A stretch of DNA of 64,000 nucleotides, from positions 1,258,001 through 1,322,000 of the forward strand of contig NZ_QYCZ01000001.1 in the NCBI RefSeq assembly GCF_003614945.1, given 5' to 3'. Both the position numbers and the translations under genes were made by a program. Positions 33,062 to 41,983 of this stretch are shown piece by piece (position 1 is the first letter of the stretch; each line of letters begins with the position of its first letter). This stretch comes from Bergeyella cardium. Lineage in GTDB: Bacteria; Bacteroidota; Bacteroidia; Flavobacteriales; Weeksellaceae. A model generated the notes under the pieces. That model was not told where the DNA came from. It worked only from the letters and a program-made list of their open reading frames with translations, and did no database searches.

Positions 33062-34588
33062 CTATTTCAGGTTTTTGTAGTCTATGGTTTGGAGGTCGAG
33101 TTTGAGGTATTTACCTGCATTATTTATGGTTTTAGGATTTTTAACGCCCATAAGCTCGAGAACTTTTGGATAGACTACCGAAGTAGGGGTAGTTTCGGAG
33201 ATGATTTCTCCTCTATTCTTTGTATGAACGGAAGCAGAGTACCAAATAAAGAGCGGCACTTGTACGGCTTCTTTATAATCACCGTGTTTATAGGTATCTT
33301 TTTCTTTAATCTGTCCGTGGTCGGAGAGATAAACGAGACTTGCATTTTGGTCTTTCAGCAGGTGGAAGATTTGCCCGATAATCTTATCGGTGTATCGTAT
33401 GGAGTTGTCATAGCATTCATCTATTCCGCCTTGCCATACGGCTTCTTTTGGAGGATATTTATCACAGCAATAGGGGTGGCTCCCATTAATGTGGAGCACG
33501 ATGAGTTTCTTTTTGTTTGCTCCTTGTTTTAAGATTTGTTTCAGAGGGGGGAGTAGGGCTTCATCATAGCCATTAATATACTTCTTTTCCTTAGCAAAGC
33601 TGGCAATAGCAGTAATGCCCTGCGCCCCTCCCTGCGTGCTGTACCAGTAGGTAGCATAGCCGAGGTGGTTGGCTACATTCAGGATGTTATCGCTGAGCTG
33701 TTTTACCCCTCTTCCGTAGTGCTGTATATTGATATTACTAAGGGCGATAGGTACGGCGAGGTTGGTAATCGCTGCAGGTGCATAAGCGTTTTGGTAGAGG
33801 AGCATATTGGCTTTCTCGGCGAGCTCGGCGGGGGTAGTATCTTTTTCGTAGCCGTAGAGCGACATATTCTGCCTCCTTTGCGACTCTCCTACGAGGACTA
33901 CGATGGTCTCCACAGGCTCGGTATCTGTACGGCTAAGCTGATAATCTACCTTGGCATTTTTCACCTCTTCCAGTTCTTTTTTCAGGTTATTCGCTCTTAG
34001 AAAATCGGACAGATGATAGAAGGTATTTTTAATCATCACTCCCCCTCCCTTATTCTTAATATAGGTATGCTTGAGGGAATAAGCATAAGGCATCACGAGC
34101 CAGAGCAGGGAGAAGAACACAGTATATTTTCTGAATTTCGGTGAGAGGTTTTCCTTATCCTTTACCCCACTGCGGAAGAGCATCAGTAGGATGATGTAAA
34201 AAACCAAACTCGCTGAGATAGGATAGATTAAGGTGCGTACCATACTCAAACTTTCGGAGACATTGGTCTCTAAGATACTGATGGTCATCCCCACATTAAA
34301 CCCCTGCTTATAGATAAAGAAGCACGATGCCGAGAGCATAAAATTAAGGCTGAGAAAAAGCAAAAGCACATAGCTCAACCCCCTTAAAACCTTAGTCTTG
34401 CTCAGTAAAAAAATACAGAACGAGAGGAAGGATAAAAACATTAGCTCATATTCTACTACCGATCTCAGGGCGCCTGTGGGCGGGGTATTGGGGTTCTCAA
34501 AATCCAGTAAATAAGGATAAGACGAAAGAAATCCTACGATGTATAAAACACTGGCTATAATGGCTAAAGCAATCGTTTTCCTGGTCAT
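33062..34588 (-). CDS. Phosphoethanolamine transferase-like (sulfatase-fold) membrane enzyme
   Basis: A 508-residue inner-membrane protein of the EptA/CptA/OpgE type. Five hydrophobic segments fill the first ~170 residues. The periplasmic alkaline-phosphatase-fold domain then begins VVLVGESQRRQNMSLYGYEK, where Ser in GES takes the nucleophile position (Thr in EptA). Metal or substrate motifs are LIVLHINGSHPYCCDKYPP and LVYLSDHGQIKEKDTYKHGD. It probably decorates lipid A or another surface glycan with phosphoethanolamine. Substrate not determined. Confidence 0.85.
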   Translation of the reverse strand: MTRKTIALAIIASVLYIVGFLSSYPYLLDFENPNTPPTGALRSVVEYELMFLSFLSFCIFLLSKTKVLRGLSYVLLLFLSLNFMLSASCFFIYKQGFNVGMTISILETNVSESLSMVRTLIYPISASLVFYIILLMLFRSGVKDKENLSPKFRKYTVFFSLLWLVMPYAYSLKHTYIKNKGGGVMIKNTFYHLSDFLRANNLKKELEEVKNAKVDYQLSRTDTEPVETIVVLVGESQRRQNMSLYGYEKDTTPAELAEKANMLLYQNAYAPAAITNLAVPIALSNINIQHYGRGVKQLSDNILNVANHLGYATYWYSTQGGAQGITAIASFAKEKKYINGYDEALLPPLKQILKQGANKKKLIVLHINGSHPYCCDKYPPKEAVWQGGIDECYDNSIRYTDKIIGQIFHLLKDQNASLVYLSDHGQIKEKDTYKHGDYKEAVQVPLFIWYSASVHTKNRGEIISETTPTSVVYPKVLELMGVKNPKTINNAGKYLKLDLQTIDYKNLK

Positions 34589-34664
34589 TTATCTTTTATT
34601 TTTAATAGGTTTAATGCCGTTTTCTTGGGTAGAAGAATGGAAAACTTCCCCCTGAAACTGCGGG

Positions 34665-34672
34665 CAAAGATA
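34665..34672 (-). promoter_or_regulatory. Putative -7 element of the transferase gene
   Basis: TATCTTTG on the minus strand (plus 34672-34665), 76 bp before the ATG at 34588; -33 element not clear. Confidence 0.4.
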
Positions 34673-34720
34673 ATCATTTTAGCCATAGACTAAGGCGGAG
34701 AAAGGCTTTATTTAAAATCT

Positions 34721-34960
34721 CTTCCGTAGGTCTTGCGCAGTTCTGAAATGCTCATCGGAAGGCTTCCGTAGGTCTTGCGCAGCTCTGAAATACCTCTCGG
34801 AAGTGTTACGGAGGTCTTGCGCAGTTCTGAAATGCAAAAAAGAAGTGCTTCCGAAGTCTTGCGCAGTTCTGAAATGCCTCTCGGAAGTGCTTCGGAGGTC
34901 TGGCGCAAACTGAAACGCATCTCGGAAGTACTTCCGTGCAATGGCGCAAACTGCGCAAGA
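34721..34960. repeat. 42-bp tandem repeat array (5-6 copies)
   Basis: Units start at 34721, 34763, 34805, 34847, 34889 and about 34930 with a 42-bp period (one 41). The core is GGTCTTGCGCAGTTCTGAAA, preceded by CTTCCG and followed by CTCGGAAG. The last two units are diverged. The 42-bp period keeps reading frames open on both strands, giving 14-residue repeat peptides, but I treat this as noncoding. The remaining ~250 bp up to the DUF47 gene holds nothing else I can name. Confidence 0.8.
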
Positions 34961-35212
34961 CCAAAGAACAAATGATTTCATCATTTTATTGAATATTTCG
35001 CAAAAAAGAAGACGAAAATATATCAAATCCTAAAATAAACGATTTCTGAGAACCTGCGAAAAGCGATAAACCCAATAAGAACTGTTTTTCAGGGGGATTG
35101 ATACTTTAAACCCGCTTTAAATAAAGAGATGTTAGTAAAAATTAATCCCCATTTTTTCTGTATACGAAACTTATTTTACATATTTGTAGCCGAATTTTAA
35201 TAAAAACAAATA

Positions 35213-35851
35213 ATGGGACTAAGTAATATTTTCAAGGCTTTCCAACCCAAAGACAAGGTGTTCTTCGTACTTTTTGATAAAGTAGCCCAAAACCTCGTAG
35301 AGATGTCTAAATTCTTCCACGAAGGGATATTGGAATTTGACCAAAATAATGAGATTTTCCTCCAAAAAATCAGTGATTTTGAACATAAAAATGACGACCT
35401 CACGCATCAGATTTTCGTAGAGCTCGGGCAGAATTTCATCACACCGTTTGACAGGGAAGATATCTCTATGCTCAGCAATAGTATGGACGATATTGCCGAC
35501 TATATGTATGCCTCCGCGAAGTACCTCTTTCTCTACAAAACCCCTGAGACGAAGGAATACGCGGAGTTTTCTTTGCTGATATACAAGGCGTGCCTGGAAA
35601 TTCAGAACGCGGTAAAAAACCTTAAAGACTTCAAAAACCCCGCAGGAGTAAAGGAGTCTTGCAGCAAAATAAACTCCTACGAGAACCTTGCCGATGATGT
35701 GCTGAGCAAAGCATTGGTAAACCTCTTTGAAACGAACGACCCTATACGGGTGATAAAAGTAAATTCGGTGCTGGACTACTTAGAAGGCGTAACCGACAAG
35801 GCGGAAGATGTAGCCAATATTTTGGAGAATATCATCATTAAATACGCATAG
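35213..35851 (+). CDS. DUF47/PhoU-like phosphate transport regulator
   Basis: A 212-residue, all-helical PhoU-like protein of the DUF47 (YkaA/Pit accessory) family. Repeats carry E/D-rich metal-binding motifs, e.g. FEHKNDDLTHQIFVEL and SMLSNSMDDIADYMY and YENLADDVLSKALVNLF. It is encoded 3 bp before the PiT transporter, and such proteins are thought to control or accompany PiT activity in the cytoplasm. Confidence 0.9.
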   Translation: MGLSNIFKAFQPKDKVFFVLFDKVAQNLVEMSKFFHEGILEFDQNNEIFLQKISDFEHKNDDLTHQIFVELGQNFITPFDREDISMLSNSMDDIADYMYASAKYLFLYKTPETKEYAEFSLLIYKACLEIQNAVKNLKDFKNPAGVKESCSKINSYENLADDVLSKALVNLFETNDPIRVIKVNSVLDYLEGVTDKAEDVANILENIIIKYA

Positions 35852-35854
35852 GAA

Positions 35855-36988
35855 ATGGATTTACCCGTATTACTGGTCGTCATCATCGTTCTCGCCCTGT
35901 TGTTTGATTACATCAATGGCTTCCACGATGCAGCAAACTCAATCGCCACGGTGGTTTCTACCAAAGTTCTCTCGCCTTTCCAAGCCGTAGTATGGGCAGC
36001 ACTTTGGAACTTCGCCGCCTTTTTCATCGCCTACTACATCATCGGTGAGTTTAAAATCGGAAATACGATTGCCAAGACGGTAAACGAAAATTTCATCACC
36101 CTTGAAGTGATTTTCAGTGGGCTTATCGCCGCGATATTCTGGAACTTGCTCACTTGGTGGTTTGGGATTCCCTCATCGTCCTCTCACACCCTAATCGGTG
36201 GTTTTCTCGGTGCCGCACTGATGCACGCCTTTATCCTAGACTACAACGAAATTGTACAGGCACAGCCAGACCTTAGCCTGTGGGACAGCATCTCTGCCAC
36301 GATGGACAAAGTGAGCCAGCAGAGCGTAGTGAAGTACAGCAAAGTAATCCCAATCTTTCTGTTTATCTTTATGGCTCCCGTGCTGGGTGCTTTTATCTCG
36401 ATTACCATCACTTCTATTATTATTTATATTTCTAAAAATTCAAACCCTCACAAGGCGGAGAAAATTTTCAAAAAATGCCAGCTGGCCTCCTCTGCACTGC
36501 TCAGCTTAGGGCACGGGCTAAACGACGCCCAAAAGGTAATGGGGATTATAGGTGCAGCGGTCATCTACCACCATTTGAACATTAATGATGTAGCCTATAT
36601 CGATGCTCCCGACAGGTTTAAATACTTCGCCGAGCACTACACTTGGGTACCGATTACATCGTTTATAGCAATAGGACTCGGAACGATGAGCGGCGGATGG
36701 AAAATCGTAAAAACAATGGGTACGAAAATCACAAAAGTAACCCCATTAGAGGGTGTAAGCTCCGAAACGGCGGGGTCTATCACCCTGTTCTTAACCGACC
36801 ATTTTGGTATCCCGGTTTCTACTACGCATACCATCACGGGGTCTATCATTGGAGTGGGGCTCACTAAGAGAGTCTCCGCAGTGCGGTGGGGAATTACCGT
36901 AAGCCTCCTCTGGGCATGGATTATGACGATACCCGTAAGCGCACTTATCGCAGGGCTTACCTACCTTCTCGGGAGAATGATTTTCTAA
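35855..36988 (+). CDS. pit: Inorganic phosphate transporter, PiT family
   Basis: A 377-residue, ~10-helix transporter using cation-coupled phosphate uptake. The duplicated PiT signatures are NGFHDAANSIATVVSTKVLS (about residues 21-40) and SLGHGLNDAQKVMGII (near residue 215), with matching GIPSSSSHTLIGG and GIPVSTTHTITGS loops. It is the second gene of the DUF47-pit operon, ending before a hairpin. Confidence 0.95.
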   Translation: MDLPVLLVVIIVLALLFDYINGFHDAANSIATVVSTKVLSPFQAVVWAALWNFAAFFIAYYIIGEFKIGNTIAKTVNENFITLEVIFSGLIAAIFWNLLTWWFGIPSSSSHTLIGGFLGAALMHAFILDYNEIVQAQPDLSLWDSISATMDKVSQQSVVKYSKVIPIFLFIFMAPVLGAFISITITSIIIYISKNSNPHKAEKIFKKCQLASSALLSLGHGLNDAQKVMGIIGAAVIYHHLNINDVAYIDAPDRFKYFAEHYTWVPITSFIAIGLGTMSGGWKIVKTMGTKITKVTPLEGVSSETAGSITLFLTDHFGIPVSTTHTITGSIIGVGLTKRVSAVRWGITVSLLWAWIMTIPVSALIAGLTYLLGRMIF

Positions 36989-37014
36989 AACAATAGAACA
37001 AAGTCTCAAAGGCA

Positions 37015-37045
37015 AATAAGGATAAGAATTTCTCTTGTCCTTATT
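37015..37045 (+). terminator. Terminator of the DUF47-pit operon
   Basis: AATAAGGATAAGA pairs with TCTTGTCCTTATT (one G-U) around AATTTC, 26 bp after the stop, followed by T-rich sequence. Confidence 0.65.
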
Positions 37046-37066
37046 TTATTGCAACTAATTTTTATC

Positions 37067-37074
37067 TAAATTTG
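37067..37074 (+). promoter_or_regulatory. Putative -7 element of ftsK
   Basis: TAAATTTG matches TAnnTTTG exactly, 11 bp before the ftsK ATG. No properly spaced -33 element was found. Confidence 0.45.
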
Positions 37075-37085
37075 CCCATCAGATT

Positions 37086-39560
37086 ATGGACAAAAACACG
37101 CAGAAAAACCAAACCAATACCTCAAAACAAGGTAAATTACTCTCTAAAACAAGGATATTTTTTGGGATATCTTTTATCATATTCTCATTTGTACTTGCGC
37201 TCTCTTTCATCTCTTATCTTAAAAACTGGAAAGCCGACCAAAGCCAAGCGGGTACTATGCTGGACAAGTCCATACAATCCTCCAACCTCTTTGGCAAAAT
37301 GGGCGATTGGCTGGGGAATTTCTTCATCTTTCAAAGCATAGGAATTGCTGCCTTTATCATCGCTTTTCTGTTCTTCGTATTCGGGCTGATTATCCTCAAA
37401 AAGAAATACTTCAAACCTTGGAAAACCCTCGGGCATTCATTATTTTTCATCTGCTGGCTACCGATATTCACTGGAGCGATAAGCAAAGGACAAGGCGCAA
37501 TAAGCGGCGTTTATGGCTATCAGATAATGGAATACCTCAATGCAATTATTGGGACTTTCGGGCTGTGGGTAGTGATTACCAGTAGTATTTTGCTTTACTT
37601 TATTTTAGAATTTAACCTCCGCCCAGAAGCGATAAAAGCGAGATTTTATTCCATTAAAGACAAAGCGCAAAGCCTCCTCCCCTCCTTTGATGACGATGAA
37701 ACCGAAGCAGAACCAATGGAGAACACAACCAATGATGATTTTGATAATATTACCGTAAGCAGCTCCACAGAGATTGAAATCGATACTACACCAGAGATAA
37801 GTATAAGCCCTGAAATCAAGAGTGTAAAAGATTCACCTGCAGCATTAGAAGAAAAAGCTAAGGACTCCACAGAGATAACCTTTAATTCGGAAGAGCTGAT
37901 TCCAGCCACTCCTGCAAAGCCTTTACTCCCACCTGAAACACCCAAAAGCGAGAAAGATGATTTAGACTTTGAAATAGAAATAGCAAAACCCAAAGACGAA
38001 GACCTCACCGATATACAGCAGAAATCTAAACAATTAGTAGAAGAATACGGACTTTATGACCATAAATTAGAACTCCCAAACTTCCAATTTCCGAGCATTG
38101 ATTTCTTGAAAAATTATGGTAATGAGGAAATCTCCATCAACAAAGAGGAGTTGGAAGAGAATAAAAACCGAATTGTAGGTCTCCTCCGAAACTTCAACAT
38201 CGGGATTGCCCAGATAAAAGCAACGATTGGCCCTACCGTTACCCTCTACGAAATCGTTCCGGAAGCGGGCATCCGAGTATCTACCATTAAGAGATTACAA
38301 GATGATATCGCTTTAAATCTCTCGGCAGCAGGAATTCGTATCATAGCACCAATGCCTGGTAAAGGGACTATCGGGATAGAAGTTCCGAGACAAAAAACCT
38401 CTATGGTCTCTATGCGCAGTGTAATCGCCTCATCAAAGTTTGAAAACACTGATATGGAACTGCCTATCGTCTTTGGGAAAACCATTTCCAATGAAATCTT
38501 TATGGCAGACCTCGCCAAGATGCCACACCTCCTAATGGCAGGAGCTACTGGGCAAGGAAAATCCGTAGGGATTAATGCCATACTCACCTCTCTGCTCTAC
38601 AAAAAACATCCGAGCGAGCTTAAATTCGTAATGGTAGACCCAAAAAAAGTAGAACTCACCCTTTATTCCAAAATTGAAAGACACTATTTGGCAAAGCTCC
38701 CAGATGCAGAGGAAGCCATCATCACCGATACCAATAAAGTAATTAATACCCTCAACTCCCTCTGTATTGAGATGGATACTCGGTATGAGCTCCTGAAATC
38801 CGCTTTCTGCCGAAATATAAAAGAGTATAATAAAAAATTCTCCGAGCGACAGCTGAACCCAGAGAATGGACACAGATACCTGCCGTATATCGTCTTGGTA
38901 GTTGATGAATTTGCAGACCTTATAATGACCGCAGGAAAAGAAGTGGAGCACCCTATCGCCAGACTTGCACAGCTTGCCAGAGCAGTGGGCATACACCTCA
39001 TCGTAGCAACGCAAAGACCTTCCGTAAATGTGATTACAGGGATGATAAAAGCCAACTTCCCTGCCCGTGTAGCTTTCAGAGTAATTTCAAGTGTAGATTC
39101 CCGAACAATTCTGGATTCGCCAGGGGCAGAACAGCTGGTAGGTAAAGGGGATATGCTCTTCTTTAATGGTAGCGAAATCCTAAGATTGCAATGCGCCTTT
39201 GTAGATACCCCAGAGGTAGAAAAAATCGCAGATTTCATTGGTGAGCAAAAAGGTTATCCCTCAGCATTCCTCCTTCCAGAATATACTTCTGAGGAAAATG
39301 GAAGCTCAGCAGGAGGCTTTGACCCGAATGAAAAAGATGCAATGTTTGAAGAAGCAGCAAGAATCATTGTCTCTACTCAGCAAGGCTCTACTTCTATGCT
39401 CCAAAGGCAACTGAAACTCGGGTACAACAGAGCAGGGCGGATTATGGATCAGCTGGAAGCATCAGGTATTGTAGGGAGCTTCAACGGTGCAAAGCCACGC
39501 GAAGTGCTCATCACCGATTTAAATACTCTGGAACAACATTTGGAGCAATTCAGAAAATAA
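37086..39560 (+). CDS. ftsK: DNA translocase FtsK/SpoIIIE
   Basis: An 824-residue membrane-anchored DNA pump that clears chromosome termini at the septum. Four hydrophobic segments lie within residues 25-180. An acidic Ser/Thr-rich linker (about 200-330) and the alpha domain follow. The motor has Walker A GATGQGKSVG near residue 485, Walker B YIVLVVDEFADLI near 605, and VATQRPSVNVITG. The C-terminal gamma winged-helix (STSMLQRQLKLGYNRAGRIM) reads polar DNA signals. It heads a run with lolA (18 bp) and lptF/G (20 bp). Confidence 0.97.
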   Translation: MDKNTQKNQTNTSKQGKLLSKTRIFFGISFIIFSFVLALSFISYLKNWKADQSQAGTMLDKSIQSSNLFGKMGDWLGNFFIFQSIGIAAFIIAFLFFVFGLIILKKKYFKPWKTLGHSLFFICWLPIFTGAISKGQGAISGVYGYQIMEYLNAIIGTFGLWVVITSSILLYFILEFNLRPEAIKARFYSIKDKAQSLLPSFDDDETEAEPMENTTNDDFDNITVSSSTEIEIDTTPEISISPEIKSVKDSPAALEEKAKDSTEITFNSEELIPATPAKPLLPPETPKSEKDDLDFEIEIAKPKDEDLTDIQQKSKQLVEEYGLYDHKLELPNFQFPSIDFLKNYGNEEISINKEELEENKNRIVGLLRNFNIGIAQIKATIGPTVTLYEIVPEAGIRVSTIKRLQDDIALNLSAAGIRIIAPMPGKGTIGIEVPRQKTSMVSMRSVIASSKFENTDMELPIVFGKTISNEIFMADLAKMPHLLMAGATGQGKSVGINAILTSLLYKKHPSELKFVMVDPKKVELTLYSKIERHYLAKLPDAEEAIITDTNKVINTLNSLCIEMDTRYELLKSAFCRNIKEYNKKFSERQLNPENGHRYLPYIVLVVDEFADLIMTAGKEVEHPIARLAQLARAVGIHLIVATQRPSVNVITGMIKANFPARVAFRVISSVDSRTILDSPGAEQLVGKGDMLFFNGSEILRLQCAFVDTPEVEKIADFIGEQKGYPSAFLLPEYTSEENGSSAGGFDPNEKDAMFEEAARIIVSTQQGSTSMLQRQLKLGYNRAGRIMDQLEASGIVGSFNGAKPREVLITDLNTLEQHLEQFRK

Positions 39561-39578
39561 TTAAACAATTAAAATAAA

Positions 39579-40214
39579 ATGAAAAAACTACTCAGACTTA
39601 TCTGCATTATCACAAGTACTGCTTTCATCTATGCTCAGAAAGCAGATGCTAAATCTACCCAAATATTAGATGCCGTAGCTAAAAAATACAAGGCAAATAA
39701 AAATACTTTCTTTAAATTCAGCTATGGGAGTGGGCAAAAAGGAAAAATAACCAAAACCGAAACAGGAACTTTCTACACTACCCCAACCCAACATAGGCTC
39801 AAAATAATGGGTATAGAGCAGATTTTTGACGGTAATAAAGTCTATAACATCAGCAGTGAAGACCAGGAAGTAACCATAGCAAAAGCCAATGGTAGCGAGA
39901 TGATGTTCTCCCCTACCAACTACCTGAACTCCTATAAAAAGGAATATAACACTACCTACGCAGGCAAAAAGACCATAGAAGGTAAAAGCACCGAGCAGAT
40001 AAAGCTAACACCGATTAAAAGCAATGGAATAAAGGAAGTGAATATCTATATAGATACCAAACAGAATCAAATTCTGAGGATAGACCAGACCTCTACCGAT
40101 AATTCTTTTGCAAGGATTAGCATCCAAGAGTATAAGGCGAACCAAAACCTGAGCGCCGATACTTTCACCTTTAAAAAAGCGAATTACAAAAACTATATCA
40201 TTACTGAGCTCTAA
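39579..40214 (+). CDS. lolA: Outer-membrane lipoprotein carrier LolA-family protein
   Basis: A 211-residue periplasmic protein with a signal peptide (to about Ala19, IYAQKADA). The LolA fold is suggested by successive beta-strands: NTFFKFSYGSGQKGKI, FYTTPTQHRLKIMGIEQIFD, GNKVYNISSEDQEV and KEVNIYIDTKQNQILRI. It shuttles lipoproteins across the periplasm by family. It is tightly packed between ftsK and lptF/G. Confidence 0.88.
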   Translation: MKKLLRLICIITSTAFIYAQKADAKSTQILDAVAKKYKANKNTFFKFSYGSGQKGKITKTETGTFYTTPTQHRLKIMGIEQIFDGNKVYNISSEDQEVTIAKANGSEMMFSPTNYLNSYKKEYNTTYAGKKTIEGKSTEQIKLTPIKSNGIKEVNIYIDTKQNQILRIDQTSTDNSFARISIQEYKANQNLSADTFTFKKANYKNYIITEL

Positions 40215-40234
40215 GGCTCCTCTTTCTGCCCTCT

Positions 40235-41692
40235 ATGAAGATTCTCGATAGGTATATCATCAAGACTTTTTTCGGTCCTTTCCTTTTTATATTTAGCATT
40301 CTGGCATTCCTCTTCGTAGTGAATATCCTCTGGATACAGCTCAGCGAAATCGTGGGCAAAGGGCTTACCTATTTCGAAATTATGAAGTTTATGCTCTACG
40401 CTGGGGCTACCGTAGTGGCGATGGTGCTTCCGCTCACCATTCTTCTGGCGTCTATTATGGCATTTGGAGAGTTTGGTGAGCGCTACGAACTCGCTGCAAT
40501 GAAGGCTGCGGGAATCTCTCTTGCACGGATTATGGCACCACTCTTCATCGTTAGCCTCATCCTTTCCGTCATATTATTTCTCTTTCAGAATAATATAAGC
40601 CCCTACTCTCAGCGCAAGGCTAAGAATATGATGTATAATATTACGACGGCTCGCCCTGCACTCAACTTTATCCCTGGGCATTTCATCAATCAAATCCCTG
40701 GGTATTCAATGAAGTTTGATAAAATCTATGGCGAAAACGGCGAGTATATCGAGGGAATTTTCATTCATAAAACCGCTGGGATGTATGACGACCAGCAGTC
40801 CATCATCGCTAAAAAAGGAGAGATTGTAAAGGCTAAGGAGAATAAAAATTACCTCAAACTCACCCTCTACAATGGATATATCTTTGAAGATAAATTCAGA
40901 AATAAAACCGATTCCGAAAGGCTAAAACAGCCCAACCAGTCGATTAAGTTTGATACAATGGTATCCTATTTAGACATTACCGAGCTGGTAGAGCAGGCTA
41001 TGGAAAAGGAGCAGATTACCGAAGATTACAGGTTTAATTCCTACTTGGGCATCGATACCCTCATCGATAAAGGCAAGAAAAACGATGCCTCCACCTTTAA
41101 GGATTTGGGCACTACCCTCACCTCAAATGCAAATAACTATATAGAATACCTCGATAAACGGGATTTCAAAGGCAAGAAAATAGAACCTCAATACAAGATA
41201 GATACCCTAAAAAAGGAGAAAAAAATAGAGGCGCTCCACGCAGCATATGACAAGATAAAATACCTGAAAGCTGAGCTTGCATTTAAGGAAGAACTCGCTA
41301 TGGATGCAGTAAAAGAGCGAAATAAAATGATTCTCTACCAGCAGAGGATTCTCGCCTACTCCTGTACCTGTATTATTTTGTTTATGATTGGTGCCAGCCT
41401 CGGTTCTATCATTAGGAAAGGGGGGATGGGGCTCCCTGTCGTCATCTCCATTATCATTTACCTCATTCTACACACACTGAATATCTCCGTAGAAAACCTC
41501 ACTTGGAAAGGTGAGCTAGACCCTTATGCTGCCGCGTGGATTCCTAATATCGTACTCTTTGGGTTCAGCATCTGGCTTTCCTACAAAGCACTCACGGACT
41601 CCCAAGTCTTCGATATCGAGAAGTACAAAGCCCTTATAAAACCCCTCATCAACCGCTTCTCAAAACCCAAAGAACACCGCCGATACCAATAG
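40235..41692 (+). CDS. LptF/LptG-family LPS export permease
   Basis: A 485-residue YjgP/YjgQ-family inner-membrane protein of the LptBFG exporter. The N-terminus ILDRYIIKTFFGPFLFIFSI is family-typical. There are three hydrophobic helices in the first 125 residues, a long periplasmic jellyroll-like region, and three more helices near residues 370-460. The periplasmic region is extended by a charged, Lys-rich insert (about residues 290-350), common in Bacteroidota. Assignment to LptF versus LptG is uncertain. Confidence 0.9.
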   Translation: MKILDRYIIKTFFGPFLFIFSILAFLFVVNILWIQLSEIVGKGLTYFEIMKFMLYAGATVVAMVLPLTILLASIMAFGEFGERYELAAMKAAGISLARIMAPLFIVSLILSVILFLFQNNISPYSQRKAKNMMYNITTARPALNFIPGHFINQIPGYSMKFDKIYGENGEYIEGIFIHKTAGMYDDQQSIIAKKGEIVKAKENKNYLKLTLYNGYIFEDKFRNKTDSERLKQPNQSIKFDTMVSYLDITELVEQAMEKEQITEDYRFNSYLGIDTLIDKGKKNDASTFKDLGTTLTSNANNYIEYLDKRDFKGKKIEPQYKIDTLKKEKKIEALHAAYDKIKYLKAELAFKEELAMDAVKERNKMILYQQRILAYSCTCIILFMIGASLGSIIRKGGMGLPVVISIIIYLILHTLNISVENLTWKGELDPYAAAWIPNIVLFGFSIWLSYKALTDSQVFDIEKYKALIKPLINRFSKPKEHRRYQ

Positions 41693-41848
41693 TTGGCTTC
41701 TAGCTTTTGGCTTCTGGCTATTAGCCAGCTACCAGCTGACGGACTTATCTCCCTCCAAAAAGTGGTTTTTTATCCTGTTCCCTTATGGGAAGCCTTTAGC
41801 AAGGCAGGCAATTATCCTATCGGGGTACCCTGACAGGTTTTTACCAAT

Positions 41849-41885
41849 AAAAAAGGCTGTCTTTGCAATAAAGACAGCCTTTTTT
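41849..41885 (+). terminator. Terminator of ftsK-lolA-lptF/G
   Basis: AAAAGGCTGTCTTT and AAAGACAGCCTTTT form a 14-bp perfect stem with a 6-base loop and further T on the plus strand. Confidence 0.88.
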
Positions 41886-41933
41886 GCTTTAGGCAGTAGG
41901 CGGTATGTGTGTGGTTAGTCTACTTATGGACTA

Positions 41934-41964
41934 TTGCTTACTGCTTACCTCTGTAATATATTTG
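41934..41964 (+). promoter_or_regulatory. uvrD/pcrA promoter
   Basis: TTG (41934-41936), 20 bp, TATATTTG (41957-41964): close to the Bacteroidota consensus, 19 bp before the ATG. Confidence 0.6.
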
Positions 41965-41983
41965 CAAATTAAATTTTTTAGTG

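Larger units (their letters stand above)
41693..41983. other. Intergenic region with micro-repeats and promoter
   Basis: Contains short direct copies (GGCTTCTAGCTTTTGGCTTC), the terminator below, a GCAGTAGGC element at 41893 with its inverse TATTGCTTACTGCTTAC at 41932, and the uvrD promoter. The GCAGTAGGC/GCCTACTGC family recurs at about 44333 and 57721. Confidence 0.5.

Noticed and set aside
34708..35026. Overlapping open frames on both strands across the 42-bp array
   Set aside because: They exist only because the repeat period is a multiple of three; no start context, no homology beyond the repeat peptide.
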